This document shows positions 1 to 8,511 of a stretch of 34,469 nucleotides of DNA, piece after piece (within the stretch, counting starts at the first letter, position 1; each line of letters begins with the position of its first letter). The stretch comes from Rhodospirillales bacterium (GTDB taxonomy: Bacteria; Pseudomonadota; Alphaproteobacteria; UBA8366; Aestuariispiraceae). Below the pieces are notes generated by a model. That model searched no databases. It saw only the letters and a list, made by a program, of their open reading frames with translations, and was not told where the DNA came from. The stretch is from contig NZSA01000090.1 of the NCBI GenBank assembly GCA_002696645.1, forward strand, positions 1 through 34,469. The letters run 5' to 3'. A program made the translations under genes and the position numbers.

Positions 1-83
1 AGACTGCCAAAGAAACGCTCCAGCCGCTCGGCAGACACGGCGATGGATTTGCAATGAAGAACTCTGTTCAGCGGGGCAAGCAT
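1..83 (-). CDS. Partial unknown protein, N-terminus only
   Basis: An open frame starts at an ATG on the minus strand (81-83) and runs off the left edge without a stop, giving 27 residues (MLAPLNRVLHCKSIA...). A good Shine-Dalgarno GGAG lies 7 bases before the ATG, and a plausible promoter lies further upstream (TTGCGG at 122-127, TATTTT at 100-105, 16-bp spacer). The product cannot be recognised from so few residues. The Fur-like palindrome beside the -35 box suggests an iron-related job, but that is inference from context only. Confidence 0.45.
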   Translation of the reverse strand, partial: MLAPLNRVLHCKSIAVSAERLERFFGS

Positions 84-99
84 ATAACCTCTCCGTTCA

Positions 100-143
100 A
101 AAATAGGACCCCTCATCGTTACCGCAAATGCGAATCATTCGCA
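100..143 (-). promoter_or_regulatory. Fur-like box abutting a minus-strand promoter
   Basis: Positions 129-143 read TGCGAATCATTCGCA, a perfect 7-1-7 inverted repeat of the form bound by Fur-family repressors (model TGATAATnATTATCA). It sits one base from a minus-strand -35-like TTGCGG (122-127), whose -10-like TATTTT is at 100-105. It therefore lies between the left-edge gene (start 83) and the MFS transporter (start 271), where it could control either or both. The palindrome is directly visible; which Fur-family member binds it (Fur, Mur or Zur) is not determined. Confidence 0.5.
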
Positions 144-270
144 AATACTATTTATCTTCATTTTCGCATTTCATTGATCTGGATTGCCGCCCGGTCATCG
201 GCGTGATACCGGCACGGGATGGGTGTCGATCCGATCCATCACCGGGTCGAGGGTCTGTGGAGACGAAGAT

Positions 271-1497
271 ATGGTCCGCGCGCTGCAGGAAAGTTGGACA
301 TTGTTCCTGGGGCTGTTGCTGTTGATGATCAGCAACGGGCTGCTGGTGACATTGCTGACACTGCGCGGCGCGGAATTGGGATTTTCCCAGACGACCATCG
401 GGATAATGCAAGCCTGCTATCCATTAGGGGCTCTGTTTGGCTGTGTCGTTGTACCCCGATTGATTGAGCAGGTCGGGCATATCCGAACCTTTGGCGCGCT
501 CGCCTCCCTGTGTTCCACAGCCGCCCTGATCCATATGCTGACCCAGGACCCTTTCAGTTGGTCGGCAATGCGCTTTCTGGCGGGGTTTTGCTTCACCGGC
601 CTGTATGTCATCGCCGAAAGCTGGCTGAACGCGCGGGCCCAAAATCAGAACCGCGCCGCCATTCTGTCGATCTATTTCATTGTCCAGACAGGGGGATCGG
701 CCAGTGGCGTGGCAATGGTCGGCCTGCCGGACCCATCGGGTGGCTTGCTATTCGCGATCACTTCAATCCTGGTATCGATCTGCCTGGTACCGATGCTGAT
801 CACCCGGGTCAAAGCCCCGGAGTATAGCGCCCCCGATCGCCTGTCGATCCGCACCCTGATTGGCATATCCCCCATGGCGGTCAGCGGCGCAGTACTGAAT
901 GGGATGGCCCAGGTTGCTTTATTCGTCGGTCTTCCCCTCTATGGACTGGCGCGCGGCATGTCAGATGGACAGGCAGCGTCTCTGCTGGTTATCGTCACAC
1001 TCAGCGGGGCGATATGCCAGTTTCCCATCGGCTGGTTATCAGACCGGATGGATCGCCGCTTGGTGGTGGCCGGGGCCTCCCTGATTGGGGCTGGCTTCTT
1101 TGCGCTCTTGGCTGTAGGGCCAACGGGGATTTGGCTTTACGCCGCCCTGGCAGGAATGGCGGCTGTGACATTCCCGATCTACTCCCTGTGTGTTGCCCAT
1201 GCCAATGACCGATTACAGCCCAACCAGATTGTGCCCGCCAGCGGCACCCTGGTCATGGCGTTGAATGTCGGCAGCCTGATCGGGGCACTGCTGGGACCCG
1301 CTGCAATCCGCATGTTTGGCGCATCGGGATTCATGATCTTTATGGCTGGGATTGCGCTGACCACCTTTGGCATCGCTTGGCTGAGGACCAGTCGCCGCGC
1401 CGCGCCGCTGGAAACTGGCCCAACCACAGCAATCGCCGCCGTAGGGGCGCAGGGAATCGGAGAATTGACGCAACCAGACCACTCAGCCGACCGATGA
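271..1497 (+). CDS. MFS transporter, YcaD-like
   Basis: This 408-residue protein is almost wholly hydrophobic with about twelve predicted membrane segments, as expected for a major facilitator superfamily secondary transporter in the inner membrane. The stretch ESWLNARAQNQNRAAILSIY is typical of the YcaD-like branch, and the loop GWLSDRMDRRL is the usual MFS loop motif. I chose the ATG at 271 because GGAGA precedes it by about 7 bases and the protein then begins just before the first helix; a longer TTG-started frame from 184 lacks such support. The substrate is unknown. It lies 72 bases before betC on the same strand, so it may serve choline sulfate or a related compound, but the Fur-like box upstream argues for an iron or metal link instead. 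Confidence 0.85.
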   Translation: MVRALQESWTLFLGLLLLMISNGLLVTLLTLRGAELGFSQTTIGIMQACYPLGALFGCVVVPRLIEQVGHIRTFGALASLCSTAALIHMLTQDPFSWSAMRFLAGFCFTGLYVIAESWLNARAQNQNRAAILSIYFIVQTGGSASGVAMVGLPDPSGGLLFAITSILVSICLVPMLITRVKAPEYSAPDRLSIRTLIGISPMAVSGAVLNGMAQVALFVGLPLYGLARGMSDGQAASLLVIVTLSGAICQFPIGWLSDRMDRRLVVAGASLIGAGFFALLAVGPTGIWLYAALAGMAAVTFPIYSLCVAHANDRLQPNQIVPASGTLVMALNVGSLIGALLGPAAIRMFGASGFMIFMAGIALTTFGIAWLRTSRRAAPLETGPTTAIAAVGAQGIGELTQPDHSADR

Positions 1498-1526
1498 AAT
1501 GAAACACTCTGGATAAAGATAAAAGC

Positions 1527-1550
1527 AGGGTAGGTCCTCAGCACTACCCT
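1527..1550 (+). terminator. Short hairpin between the MFS gene and betC
   Basis: AGGGTAG (1527-1533) and CTACCCT (1544-1550) form a perfect 7-bp stem with a 10-base loop, followed by only three T residues. It could be a weak terminator or an mRNA processing stem between the two genes. The short T run makes strong termination unlikely. Confidence 0.3.
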
Positions 1551-1569
1551 TTCGCAACAGGAGATCACA

Positions 1570-3123
1570 ATGGCCCCCCGCAATATCCTGATCGTCATGG
1601 CAGACCAGCTAACGCCCTTCATGGTGGGATGTTATGGCAATCCCGTGGTGAAGACACCCCATATGGATGCACTGGCGGCACAGGGGGTGCGGTTCGATGC
1701 GGCCTATAGCAACAGCCCGCTGTGCACACCTGGTCGCTATGCCTTTATGACGGGCCAGTATATTTCCCGCTTTGGGGGATGGGACAATGCGGCCTATTTG
1801 CCGTCGACCGTGCCGACCTTCGCCCATTATCTGCGCCTGATGGGGTATCGCACCGGGCTTGCGGGCAAGATGCACTTTGTGGGGGCAGATCAGCTTCACG
1901 GCTTTGAAGAGCGCCACACCACGGATGTGTATCCGGCGGATTTCGGCTGGGTGCCAGACTGGCGCTCACCAGAAAAGCGGATTGACCTGTGGTATCATAA
2001 TATGTCGTCAGTGGTGCAGGCAGGTCCGGCCTCCATTACCAATCAATTGGCCTATGATGATGAGGTCGGGGCGGCGACGCTGCGGGCGATTTATGATGCA
2101 GCCCGGACAGAAGACGAACGCCCCTTCTGCTATGTCGCCAGCTTTATTCATCCCCATGATCCCTATGCGGCGCGCCCCAGCTATTGGGATCTGTATGACG
2201 ATGCGGATATTCCCATGCCGCACGCGCCCCGCCCCAATGCTGCTGATAACGACCCCCACAGCCTGCGCCTGGAACATGCCATTGCACTGGATGCCGTTGA
2301 TATTGATGATGCTGATATCCGCCGCGCGCGCCGGGCCTATATGGCCAATGTATCCTATGTCGATGACTGGCTGGGCAAGCTGGGCGCCGCGCTGGTGGAA
2401 ACCGGTCAGGCGGACGATACCGCGATCCTGCTGGTTTCCGATCATGGAGATATGCTGGGCGAACGGGGCCTGTGGTACAAGATGACCTTCCGCGAATGGG
2501 CCTGCCGTATTCCCATGGTGCTGCATGTGCCAGGCCGCGCCGGGCAGGGTGTCAGCATCGCCAATCCGGTCAGTCAGGTGGACGTAACCCCAACCCTGCT
2601 GCAATTAGCCCATGAAGCCACCGGCGCGCCCATTCCGGACGCCATCGATCCATTGGATGGAACCAGCCTGCTGCAGTTTGTGGATGGCACGACACAGCGC
2701 GACACCACGGTGGCAGAATATACCGCGGAAGGCACCGGTCAGGCGATGCTGATGCTGCGGGATGGCTCCTGGAAATACATCTGCTGTCCCGGTGATCCCG
2801 ATCAATTGTTCGACCTGGCATCTGATCCAAATGAAGAAATCAATCTGGCCGATGCTGCCGAACAGGCCCCGCGCATGGCCGACTTTCGCGCCCGGGCACA
2901 GGCCCATTGGGACCCGGCGGATATCCATGCCCGTGTGCTGGACAGCCAGAACCGCCGCCGCGTCCTGTCAGCCGCATTGCGCATCGGTCAGCATACCGGT
3001 TGGGACTGGCAGCCCAAACGCGACGCGACACAGGAATATACCCGCAGTCATATGGACTTAACGTCTCACGACATCACCAGCCGCTCCCCTCGCCCGGTTC
3101 CGTTCAAACCGAAATGGAGCTAA
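1570..3123 (+). CDS. betC: Choline sulfatase
   Basis: This 517-residue cytoplasmic-type sulfatase hydrolyses choline-O-sulfate to choline and sulfate, feeding osmoprotectant synthesis or carbon and sulfur use. The active-site signature CxPxR is present as C52-T-P-G-R56, where the cysteine becomes formylglycine. Metal-binding Asp residues appear early (MADQ, residues 10-13) and in VSDHGDMLGERG near residue 290. The stretch GKMHFVGADQLHGFEER and the C-terminal end (WDWQPKRDATQEYTRSHMDL) are specific to BetC rather than to aryl sulfatases. AGGAG sits 7 bases before the ATG. No betA or betB lies beside it, and the BetI-like regulator in this window is 15 kb away, unlike the usual betICBA arrangement. 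Confidence 0.92.
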   Translation: MAPRNILIVMADQLTPFMVGCYGNPVVKTPHMDALAAQGVRFDAAYSNSPLCTPGRYAFMTGQYISRFGGWDNAAYLPSTVPTFAHYLRLMGYRTGLAGKMHFVGADQLHGFEERHTTDVYPADFGWVPDWRSPEKRIDLWYHNMSSVVQAGPASITNQLAYDDEVGAATLRAIYDAARTEDERPFCYVASFIHPHDPYAARPSYWDLYDDADIPMPHAPRPNAADNDPHSLRLEHAIALDAVDIDDADIRRARRAYMANVSYVDDWLGKLGAALVETGQADDTAILLVSDHGDMLGERGLWYKMTFREWACRIPMVLHVPGRAGQGVSIANPVSQVDVTPTLLQLAHEATGAPIPDAIDPLDGTSLLQFVDGTTQRDTTVAEYTAEGTGQAMLMLRDGSWKYICCPGDPDQLFDLASDPNEEINLADAAEQAPRMADFRARAQAHWDPADIHARVLDSQNRRRVLSAALRIGQHTGWDWQPKRDATQEYTRSHMDLTSHDITSRSPRPVPFKPKWS

Positions 3124-3166
3124 AGATCGACAAGACTGAATACAGGAAACTCTTTAACAGGAAGCA

Positions 3167-3205
3167 TCGATATGTTAATAATTTCTGAATTATTTAACAT
3201 ATCGA
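3167..3205. promoter_or_regulatory. Perfect inverted repeat upstream of the Fic gene
   Basis: TCGATATGTTAA (3167-3178) and TTAACATATCGA (3194-3205) form a perfect 12-bp inverted repeat with a 15-base AT-rich centre, ending 6 bases before the Fic start codon. The start itself repeats the half-site core (ATGTTAA at 3212-3218). The position suits an operator that blocks transcription or translation of the downstream gene. A natural candidate binder is the Fic protein's own winged-helix C-terminus; this is inference. Confidence 0.55.
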
Positions 3206-3211
3206 GCAAAC

Positions 3212-4300
3212 ATGTTAAAACAATCCTATGAAATACCCACACTTCCCCTGGATATTGATGTCGAGTCGAAAGCTGTTCTGAAAGCGCTTTCGACGGCACA
3301 TCGATATCTTGCTGAAGTCAAAGGGCGCGCCGCCTCAATCCCTAACCAGGGCATTCTGATCGACACGCTGACCTTGCAAGAAGCAAAGGCCAGTTCGGAA
3401 GTTGAAAATATAGTCACGACTCAGGATGACCTGTTTAAGGCCGACCCTATTATGGGCTCCCCCGATTCACCTGCCGCAAAGGAAGTCGCGCGATATCGTG
3501 AGGCGTTGAAAGTAGGCTTTCAGGAAATTGCCGCATCGCACGGCAATATAACCAACAATACCTTAATCGCGATGTTTCGTATCTTGAAATCCAGAGAGGA
3601 CGGATTTCGCAGAGTACCTGGCACCGCTTTGAAAGAGGGGGTCACGGGGAGGGTCGTGTATGTTCCACCTCAAGAGTTCGATGTCGTTCAGCGATGCATG
3701 GCGAATCTTGAGCAATATGTGAACGATCCACCGGTTTCGGAACTGGACCCGATCATCAGGATGGCGATTATCCATCATCAGTTTGAGAGCATACATCCTT
3801 TCCCGGATGGAAATGGCCGGATCGGCCGCATCCTGAATGTGCTGTACTTAACAAAAATGGGATTGCTGGACACACCGATCCTCTACTTAAGCCGCCACAT
3901 CACCAAAACCAAGATGGAATACTATACCCGCTTGCAGGCAGTCCGGGATGCTGGCGACTGGGAAGGATGGATCCTGTACATCCTGACGGCTGTTGCAGAA
4001 ACGTCAAAGACCACTCTTGTGCTCATGACGGGCATTCGGGATTTGATGGCGGAATACAAAAACACACTGCGCCAAAAATTGCCCAAGATTTACAGCCAAG
4101 ACTTGCTGAACAATTTATTTCGACACCCCTATACACGCATCGAATATATACAAAACGATCTTGGCGTATCGCGCCAAACCGCGGCAAAATATTTGGATAT
4201 GCTGGCCGATGCCGAATTTGTGACAAAAGTGACTCAGGGGCGCAGCAATTATTATGTAAACACCAGACTTATCAACTTGTTCATTCAGGCCGCTGCGTAA
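3212..4300 (+). CDS. Fic family protein with C-terminal winged helix
   Basis: Fic enzymes usually transfer AMP from ATP to hydroxyl side chains of target proteins. The catalytic motif HPFPDGNGRIGR is intact at about residues 195-206. An inhibitory helix motif of the form SxxxEN is visible as S61-S-E-V-E-N66, before the Fic core, which marks class II (self-inhibited) Fic proteins. The last 70 residues (RIEYIQNDLGVSRQTAAKYLDML) look like a winged helix-turn-helix, typical of long Fic proteins of about 360 residues. There is no separate antitoxin gene. The gene is visibly AT-richer than its neighbours and stands alone between betC and the convergent cobQ, suggesting acquisition. No strong Shine-Dalgarno is seen, so the ATG choice rests on the family-like N-terminus. 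Its target is unknown. Confidence 0.9.
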   Translation: MLKQSYEIPTLPLDIDVESKAVLKALSTAHRYLAEVKGRAASIPNQGILIDTLTLQEAKASSEVENIVTTQDDLFKADPIMGSPDSPAAKEVARYREALKVGFQEIAASHGNITNNTLIAMFRILKSREDGFRRVPGTALKEGVTGRVVYVPPQEFDVVQRCMANLEQYVNDPPVSELDPIIRMAIIHHQFESIHPFPDGNGRIGRILNVLYLTKMGLLDTPILYLSRHITKTKMEYYTRLQAVRDAGDWEGWILYILTAVAETSKTTLVLMTGIRDLMAEYKNTLRQKLPKIYSQDLLNNLFRHPYTRIEYIQNDLGVSRQTAAKYLDMLADAEFVTKVTQGRSNYYVNTRLINLFIQAAA

Positions 4301-4335
4301 CGCCTGATCAACACACGCTCAAACCAAAGGCAGAC

Positions 4336-5832
4336 CTATACAACGCGGTTTTGTGCAAGGGCTAACAGGGCGTCCAGGTCACAATGGGTTTCCATGTGAT
4401 CTGCCAGGCCGTCCAGGGTTCGTTCGACCACGGTATCATAGGCTGTGGATTGGACGCGTCCATCGCGGAACCGGTTCAGATACGCATTGCGGAATGTATC
4501 ATCGGCAAAGATACCGTGCAGATAGCAGCCCGCGATTTGGCCGGATGCGGCAATGGCCCCGTCCGGCTTGCCATCGATTTCGACCATCGGGACCGCGCAA
4601 CCCGGCCCCTCGGTCTTGCCCATATGCATTTCATACCCGCGGATCGCAGCCCCCGTCGTCAGGTCCACCCCCGTCACCTGAACCAGTCGCTTTGGCCCCT
4701 TCAGCACGGTTTCGACGTCCAGATGCCCCAATCCTTCGATTGTACCGGGGGGGCCTTCGATGCCTTCGGGATCCGCGATCCTTTGACCCAGCATCTGATA
4801 GCCGGCGCACAGGCCCAGAACCGATCCACCCCGGCGAAGATGCGCGGCCAGGTCGATATCCCACCCATTGCGCCGAAAATCCTGCAAATCGGCGATTGTC
4901 GCCTTTGATCCAGGGATCAGCACCAGGTCAGCATCCCCCGGCAGGGCCTGACCCGGCGACACGACGACCAGGGTAACATCCGGTTCTGCACGCAAAGGGT
5001 CCAGATCATCAAAATTCGCAATCCGGCCCAGTCTGGGCACGGCAATCTTAATTGGGGCGGCACCATTGCCTTGGGTTGCCATCGCCCCCCGATCCATCGC
5101 CACAGCATCTTCTGCAGGCAGCAGATGCGCATCAGGAAACCAGGTCAATACACCGAAACACGGCAATCCAGTTCGGCCTTGGATGGCAGTCAGCCCATCA
5201 TCGAATAAGGAAACATCACCGCGAAACTTATTGATCAGATACCCCCCCAACCGTGCCTGTTCAGAGGGTTCCAGCACCATATAGGTGCCAACCACAGAGG
5301 CGATCACCCCGCCCCGATCAATGTCAGCGACCAGGATTACCGGCAGATCCGCCGCCTCAGCAAAGCCCATGTTGGCGATATCACCGGCGCGCAGATTGAT
5401 TTCGGCCGGGCTTCCAGCCCCCTCGACCAGGACCAGATCGACATCCCGGGCCAGGATATCAAAACTCTCCAAAGCTTTCGGCAGCAAGGTGGATTTCAGG
5501 CCATAATAATCCCGTGCCTTGGCGGTGCCAAACACATGCCCCTGCACAATGATTTGCGATCCATAATCTGATTGGGGTTTCAGCAGGATTGGATTCATAT
5601 GCACAGACAAGGGCTGTCGGGCGGCCAAGGCTTGCAGTGCCTGTGCGCGCCCGATCTCTCCGCCATCCGGGGTGACGGCGGCATTGTTTGACATATTCTG
5701 CGGTTTAAACGGGGCGACGCGCAACCCACGACGGGTATAGGCACGCGCCAAGCCGGCCACCAGCAGACTTTTCCCAACATCCGAGCCCGTGCCCTGAAGC
5801 ATCAGGGCCGGGCAATGGGGCGCATGCGCCAT
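4336..5832 (-). CDS. cobQ: Cobyric acid synthase
   Basis: This 498-residue glutamine-dependent amidotransferase amidates side chains b, d, e and g of adenosylcobyrinic acid a,c-diamide in cobalamin synthesis. The N-terminal ATP-binding domain begins with [20 protein letters not shown] and includes the family stretch [10 protein letters not shown]. The C-terminal class I glutaminase domain carries the nucleophile Cys in [10 protein letters not shown] (about residue 343), the [11 protein letters not shown] segment, and the His in [10 protein letters not shown] (about residue 437). Length matches the family. It starts 13 bases after the SYLF gene, which follows cobO, so the three are probably one transcript. 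It converges with the Fic gene; no clear terminator lies in the 35-base gap. Confidence 0.95.
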   Translation of the reverse strand: MAHAPHCPALMLQGTGSDVGKSLLVAGLARAYTRRGLRVAPFKPQNMSNNAAVTPDGGEIGRAQALQALAARQPLSVHMNPILLKPQSDYGSQIIVQGHVFGTAKARDYYGLKSTLLPKALESFDILARDVDLVLVEGAGSPAEINLRAGDIANMGFAEAADLPVILVADIDRGGVIASVVGTYMVLEPSEQARLGGYLINKFRGDVSLFDDGLTAIQGRTGLPCFGVLTWFPDAHLLPAEDAVAMDRGAMATQGNGAAPIKIAVPRLGRIANFDDLDPLRAEPDVTLVVVSPGQALPGDADLVLIPGSKATIADLQDFRRNGWDIDLAAHLRRGGSVLGLCAGYQMLGQRIADPEGIEGPPGTIEGLGHLDVETVLKGPKRLVQVTGVDLTTGAAIRGYEMHMGKTEGPGCAVPMVEIDGKPDGAIAASGQIAGCYLHGIFADDTFRNAYLNRFRDGRVQSTAYDTVVERTLDGLADHMETHCDLDALLALAQNRVV

Positions 5833-5845
5833 AAACCCGCCCTGT

Positions 5846-6547
5846 CTATTGTTTGGTCATCAATTCCTTCAGGGTTTGGCGCAATTGATCCGCCTGTGGA
5901 TTTCCAACCACCCCCTTCAAGACGATTTCACTGGGCGTTACGGATTGTCCATAATATTCGCGGTTCAGGGTTTCCCGGGGCACAAGCGCGGTTCCTTCAA
6001 CATTAAAGCCAAGAAATGCGCCTTTTGAGATGGAATAGGCAATGACATCCGCATCCATGTTGCTGGTGGTGGACGCTTCCGCGCCACTGCCATAGGGACC
6101 AATCGCGCCGGAAATTTCGCCGCCGATCTGAACCTGATCGTCCAGAATGGCTTGCAATCCGCGCCCGGTCATCACGATCAACAGCATCTCTGACGACTGC
6201 CCGCCAAATTGCAGCCCGAAAGAGGCAGACCCAATCGACAGGAAGGCCGGATAGCTCCATTCATTATTTGCGCCGCGCGCCATCAGAATCCCCGATCCGC
6301 CTTCTCCGCCAATCAAAAAACCACCCTTCAACATAGACGGGATAACCACAACAGCTTTCGATTCGCGCAGATAATGGCGCACATATTTCGAAAATTCGGG
6401 ATGATCCCACATATTCTTGATGGTAAATTCTGATTTGACCACCAGTTGTTCGGCATCTTCGACCCGTGCCTGGGCTTGAAGTGTGGAGGTCAGACTGACG
6501 GCCAGAAACAGCGCAATCGTCCCGATGAACTGTGCTATGGATCGCAT
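5846..6547 (-). CDS. SYLF (Ysc84-type) lipid-binding domain protein, exported
   Basis: The 233-residue product starts with a signal peptide ([27 protein letters not shown], cut probably after AQA near residue 27). The remainder is a SYLF/DUF500 domain: [23 protein letters not shown], then [19 protein letters not shown], and a C-terminal [22 protein letters not shown] domains bind phosphoinositides in eukaryotes; the bacterial periplasmic versions have no firm function. A purine-rich GGAAAGGA precedes the ATG. The odd point is its position between cobO (45 bases upstream) and cobQ (13 bases downstream), where no cobalamin role is known for this family. Confidence 0.85.
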   Translation of the reverse strand: MRSIAQFIGTIALFLAVSLTSTLQAQARVEDAEQLVVKSEFTIKNMWDHPEFSKYVRHYLRESKAVVVIPSMLKGGFLIGGEGGSGILMARGANNEWSYPAFLSIGSASFGLQFGGQSSEMLLIVMTGRGLQAILDDQVQIGGEISGAIGPYGSGAEASTTSNMDADVIAYSISKGAFLGFNVEGTALVPRETLNREYYGQSVTPSEIVLKGVVGNPQADQLRQTLKELMTKQ

Positions 6548-6592
6548 GGATTAAATCCTTTCCTGCAAACGCGCGCCAGACGGCGACGCGGC

Positions 6593-7216
6593 TTAAAATT
6601 CAATCCCGATCTGCGCCTTCACGCCGGACCGGAAGGGATGTTTGATCTGCGTCATTTCTGTGACCAGGTCTGCAATCTCGATCAACTCTTCCTTGGCGTT
6701 GCGACCGGTGATGACGACATGCAGCATGTCACGACGGGCCTGAAGCGTGTTTAGGACCTCTGCCAGATCCAGATAATCATAGCGCAACACGATGTTCATT
6801 TCGTCCAGGATCACCATGTCGAAACTGGGGTCCGCCATGGCTTCCTTTGCGAAATCCCAGGCCGCCGTCGCCGCCGCAATATCACGGGCGCGATCTTGCG
6901 TGTCCCAGGTGAATCCTTCGCCCATCGCCTTCATCACACACAGATCGGGGAAATGTTTCAGAACTTCGCGTTCCCCCGTGTTCCACACACCTTTGACAAA
7001 TTGAACGATACAGACCTTTTTACCATTGCCAACAACGCGCGCAGCAAGGCCCATGGCAGCCGTGGTCTTGCCTTTGCCCTTGCCGGTATGGACCATCAAA
7101 AGGCCCTTTTCGATGGTCTTTTCCGCCAGCATCTTGTCGCGGGCGGCTTTCTTCTTGGCCATCTTTTCGGCGTGGCGTTGATTGATTTCGTCTTCGGTCA
7201 TGCCATCGGTTTTCAT
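6593..7216 (-). CDS. cobO: Cob(I)yrinic acid a,c-diamide adenosyltransferase
   Basis: CobO-type corrinoid adenosyltransferase (also CobA/BtuR) moves the adenosyl group of ATP to Co(I) of corrinoids. The P-loop GKGKGKTTAAMG, the motif VQFVKGVWNTGERE and the Walker B-like DMVILDEMNIVLRYDYL are all present. The end, THPF-like as IKHPFRSGVKAQIGIEF, is typical. I chose the ATG at 7214-7216, giving 207 residues starting MKTDGMTEDEINQRH, which matches family length; the open frame extends upstream to 7357 but that part is not conserved-looking. A second ATG five codons later (7199-7201) is also possible. No B12-riboswitch core was seen in the upstream 150 bases. Confidence 0.92.
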   Translation of the reverse strand: MKTDGMTEDEINQRHAEKMAKKKAARDKMLAEKTIEKGLLMVHTGKGKGKTTAAMGLAARVVGNGKKVCIVQFVKGVWNTGEREVLKHFPDLCVMKAMGEGFTWDTQDRARDIAAATAAWDFAKEAMADPSFDMVILDEMNIVLRYDYLDLAEVLNTLQARRDMLHVVITGRNAKEELIEIADLVTEMTQIKHPFRSGVKAQIGIEF

Positions 7217-7383
7217 ACCGGTCCGTATCCCCAAATTGAATCTGCAGCCCCAATCAGCGCAGAACTTCCTATCCCGCCGAATTTCGCACGATTCGAGCAT
7301 CCGACCAGGGAGATTTAAGGCTGAAATTGAGGCAATTTTGAGATCAGGATGGCCCAACGGGCCAATAAACAGCCGCAGGCCGC

Positions 7384-7755
7384 CTATTCTGCTGCTAAGG
7401 CTGGCGTCGAACTGCGCTGTGACAGGGCAACTGTTTCCTGCTGAGCCTTCGCCGCAGCGGCTTCTTTTTCACGGGCGATCCGGGCCTGTTCCATTTCCAT
7501 CTGGCGCAGCCGATATTCAGCGTTGCGAAGACGTTTGCGCAAGGAACCCGCGCCAACAAAGGCCGCGATCGCACCGATAAGAAATCCGAAAATCAAAACA
7601 ATGAACAAGGCCAACGCCGTGGGCATGGTGACTTCAGTGGTAAAAGGCCACAGCCGCAACGTCATGATATCTGTATTGGAAACAGCGAAAGAAATCGCCA
7701 CCAGCAGAATTGGCACGGTGATGATTAGACCAAACAGCTTTGAAATCTGTCGCAT
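7384..7755 (-). CDS. LapA-domain (DUF1049) inner-membrane protein
   Basis: The 123-residue product has two membrane segments, FGLIITVPILLVAISFAVSN and a second one in TALALFIVLIFGFLIGAIAA, followed by a basic coiled-coil tail (SLRKRLRNAEYRLRQMEMEQ) and an Ala/Gln-rich end. This is the LapA/DUF1049 layout; E. coli LapA works with LapB in lipopolysaccharide regulation and assembly. In alphaproteobacteria the gene commonly follows ihfB, as here (107 bases downstream). The start at 7753-7755 places a short charged segment before the first helix; an in-frame ATG ten codons earlier (7783-7785) is an alternative. Precise role in this organism is inferred. Confidence 0.8.
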   Translation of the reverse strand: MRQISKLFGLIITVPILLVAISFAVSNTDIMTLRLWPFTTEVTMPTALALFIVLIFGFLIGAIAAFVGAGSLRKRLRNAEYRLRQMEMEQARIAREKEAAAAKAQQETVALSQRSSTPALAAE

Positions 7756-7862
7756 TCGCCTATCTGTTCCTCCGGCCTTCGCCATGATACCCGCCCTAGC
7801 CGTCACATGACTTCGCGGGGGTTAAGACCGATAAAGACCTGATCGATTGAATGAAAGCCGGA

Positions 7863-8141
7863 TCAATCCGCGTTCAGGCGTTCCCGCAATTGCTTGCCGG
7901 TCTTAAAGAAAGGCACCGACTTCGCCTCGACGGAAACAGCCTCTCCCGTGCGGGGATTGCGACCGGTGCGAGAGTCACGCGCCTTTACGGAAAAAGCGCC
8001 AAATCCGCGCAATTCAACCCGGTCACCCTGGGCCAGAGCCTGCGTCACCTCGTCGAATACGGTCGACACAACCCGTTCCACATCCCGTTGAAACAATCCC
8101 CGACGCTGAGCGATACGGGCGATTAAATCGGACCGTGTCAT
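7863..8141 (-). CDS. ihfB: Integration host factor subunit beta
   Basis: The 92-residue DNA-bending protein belongs to the HU/IHF family. The DNA-binding arm signature reads [22 protein letters not shown], with the intercalating-proline region RNPRTGE, and the helical N-terminus [15 protein letters not shown] is typical of the beta rather than alpha subunit. GGGAG sits about 7 bases before the ATG. Gene order ihfB after rpsA is standard in alphaproteobacteria. IHF acts in the nucleoid in recombination, replication and promoter architecture. Confidence 0.95.
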   Translation of the reverse strand: MTRSDLIARIAQRRGLFQRDVERVVSTVFDEVTQALAQGDRVELRGFGAFSVKARDSRTGRNPRTGEAVSVEAKSVPFFKTGKQLRERLNAD

Positions 8142-8511
8142 ATAGTTACTCCCACCTGTTTGGGGCGCATCGGATGATCCTCTTCCTGCGCCAATTTTTG
8201 TCCTATCGATATCGCGGCATTTCAGTCAGCGCGTCAAAACAGGCGCTCTTGCTGTCTCAGCCGTGATGATATCGCCCCATTACTCAATTTTTCTAATTTA
8301 AAAAACTATCCAACCACCAAACCGGTAAAGAGCGTGCCAAAGCCCTGATTTGCAGTCAAGGACAAACGCCCGATATCGCTCTATTTATTGAATATTTCAG
8401 GAAAATGCGAAGACCTGATTCTTCAATCTGGATGGGTCGACACAAAGATACGGGCCGGTCTTCCTGATAGAAAACCGGCCCGATCATTCGTCTTTTAGTT
8501 CAGTAGGGGAC
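8142..8511 (-). other. Intergenic gap between rpsA and ihfB
   Basis: This 370-base gap has no open frame of note. It holds the rpsA terminator hairpin at 8451-8482. On the minus strand a -35-like TTGACG (8232-8237) and a weak -10-like GATATC (8208-8213), 18 bases apart, could start ihfB transcription about 65 bases before its ATG. The middle (8282-8330) is AT-rich, which would suit an IHF autoregulatory site. I see no convincing structured RNA. Confidence 0.4.
8451..8482 (-). terminator. Terminator hairpin after rpsA
   Basis: CGGGCCGGT (8451-8459) and ACCGGCCCG (8474-8482) form a perfect 9-bp GC-rich stem with a 14-base loop, 29 bases downstream of the rpsA stop. On the minus strand it is followed by TATCTTTGTG, only a poor U-tract. 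Placement and strength suggest the end of the rpsA transcript. Confidence 0.65.

Noticed and set aside
7217-7383. Cobalamin riboswitch upstream of cobO
   Set aside because: I looked for the B12-box core on the minus strand and found none in this 167-base stretch.
8208-8379. Three GATATCGC copies upstream of ihfB as a regulator site
   Set aside because: The same octamer also occurs inside rpsA (near 8562 and 9766), so it seems a generally common word here.
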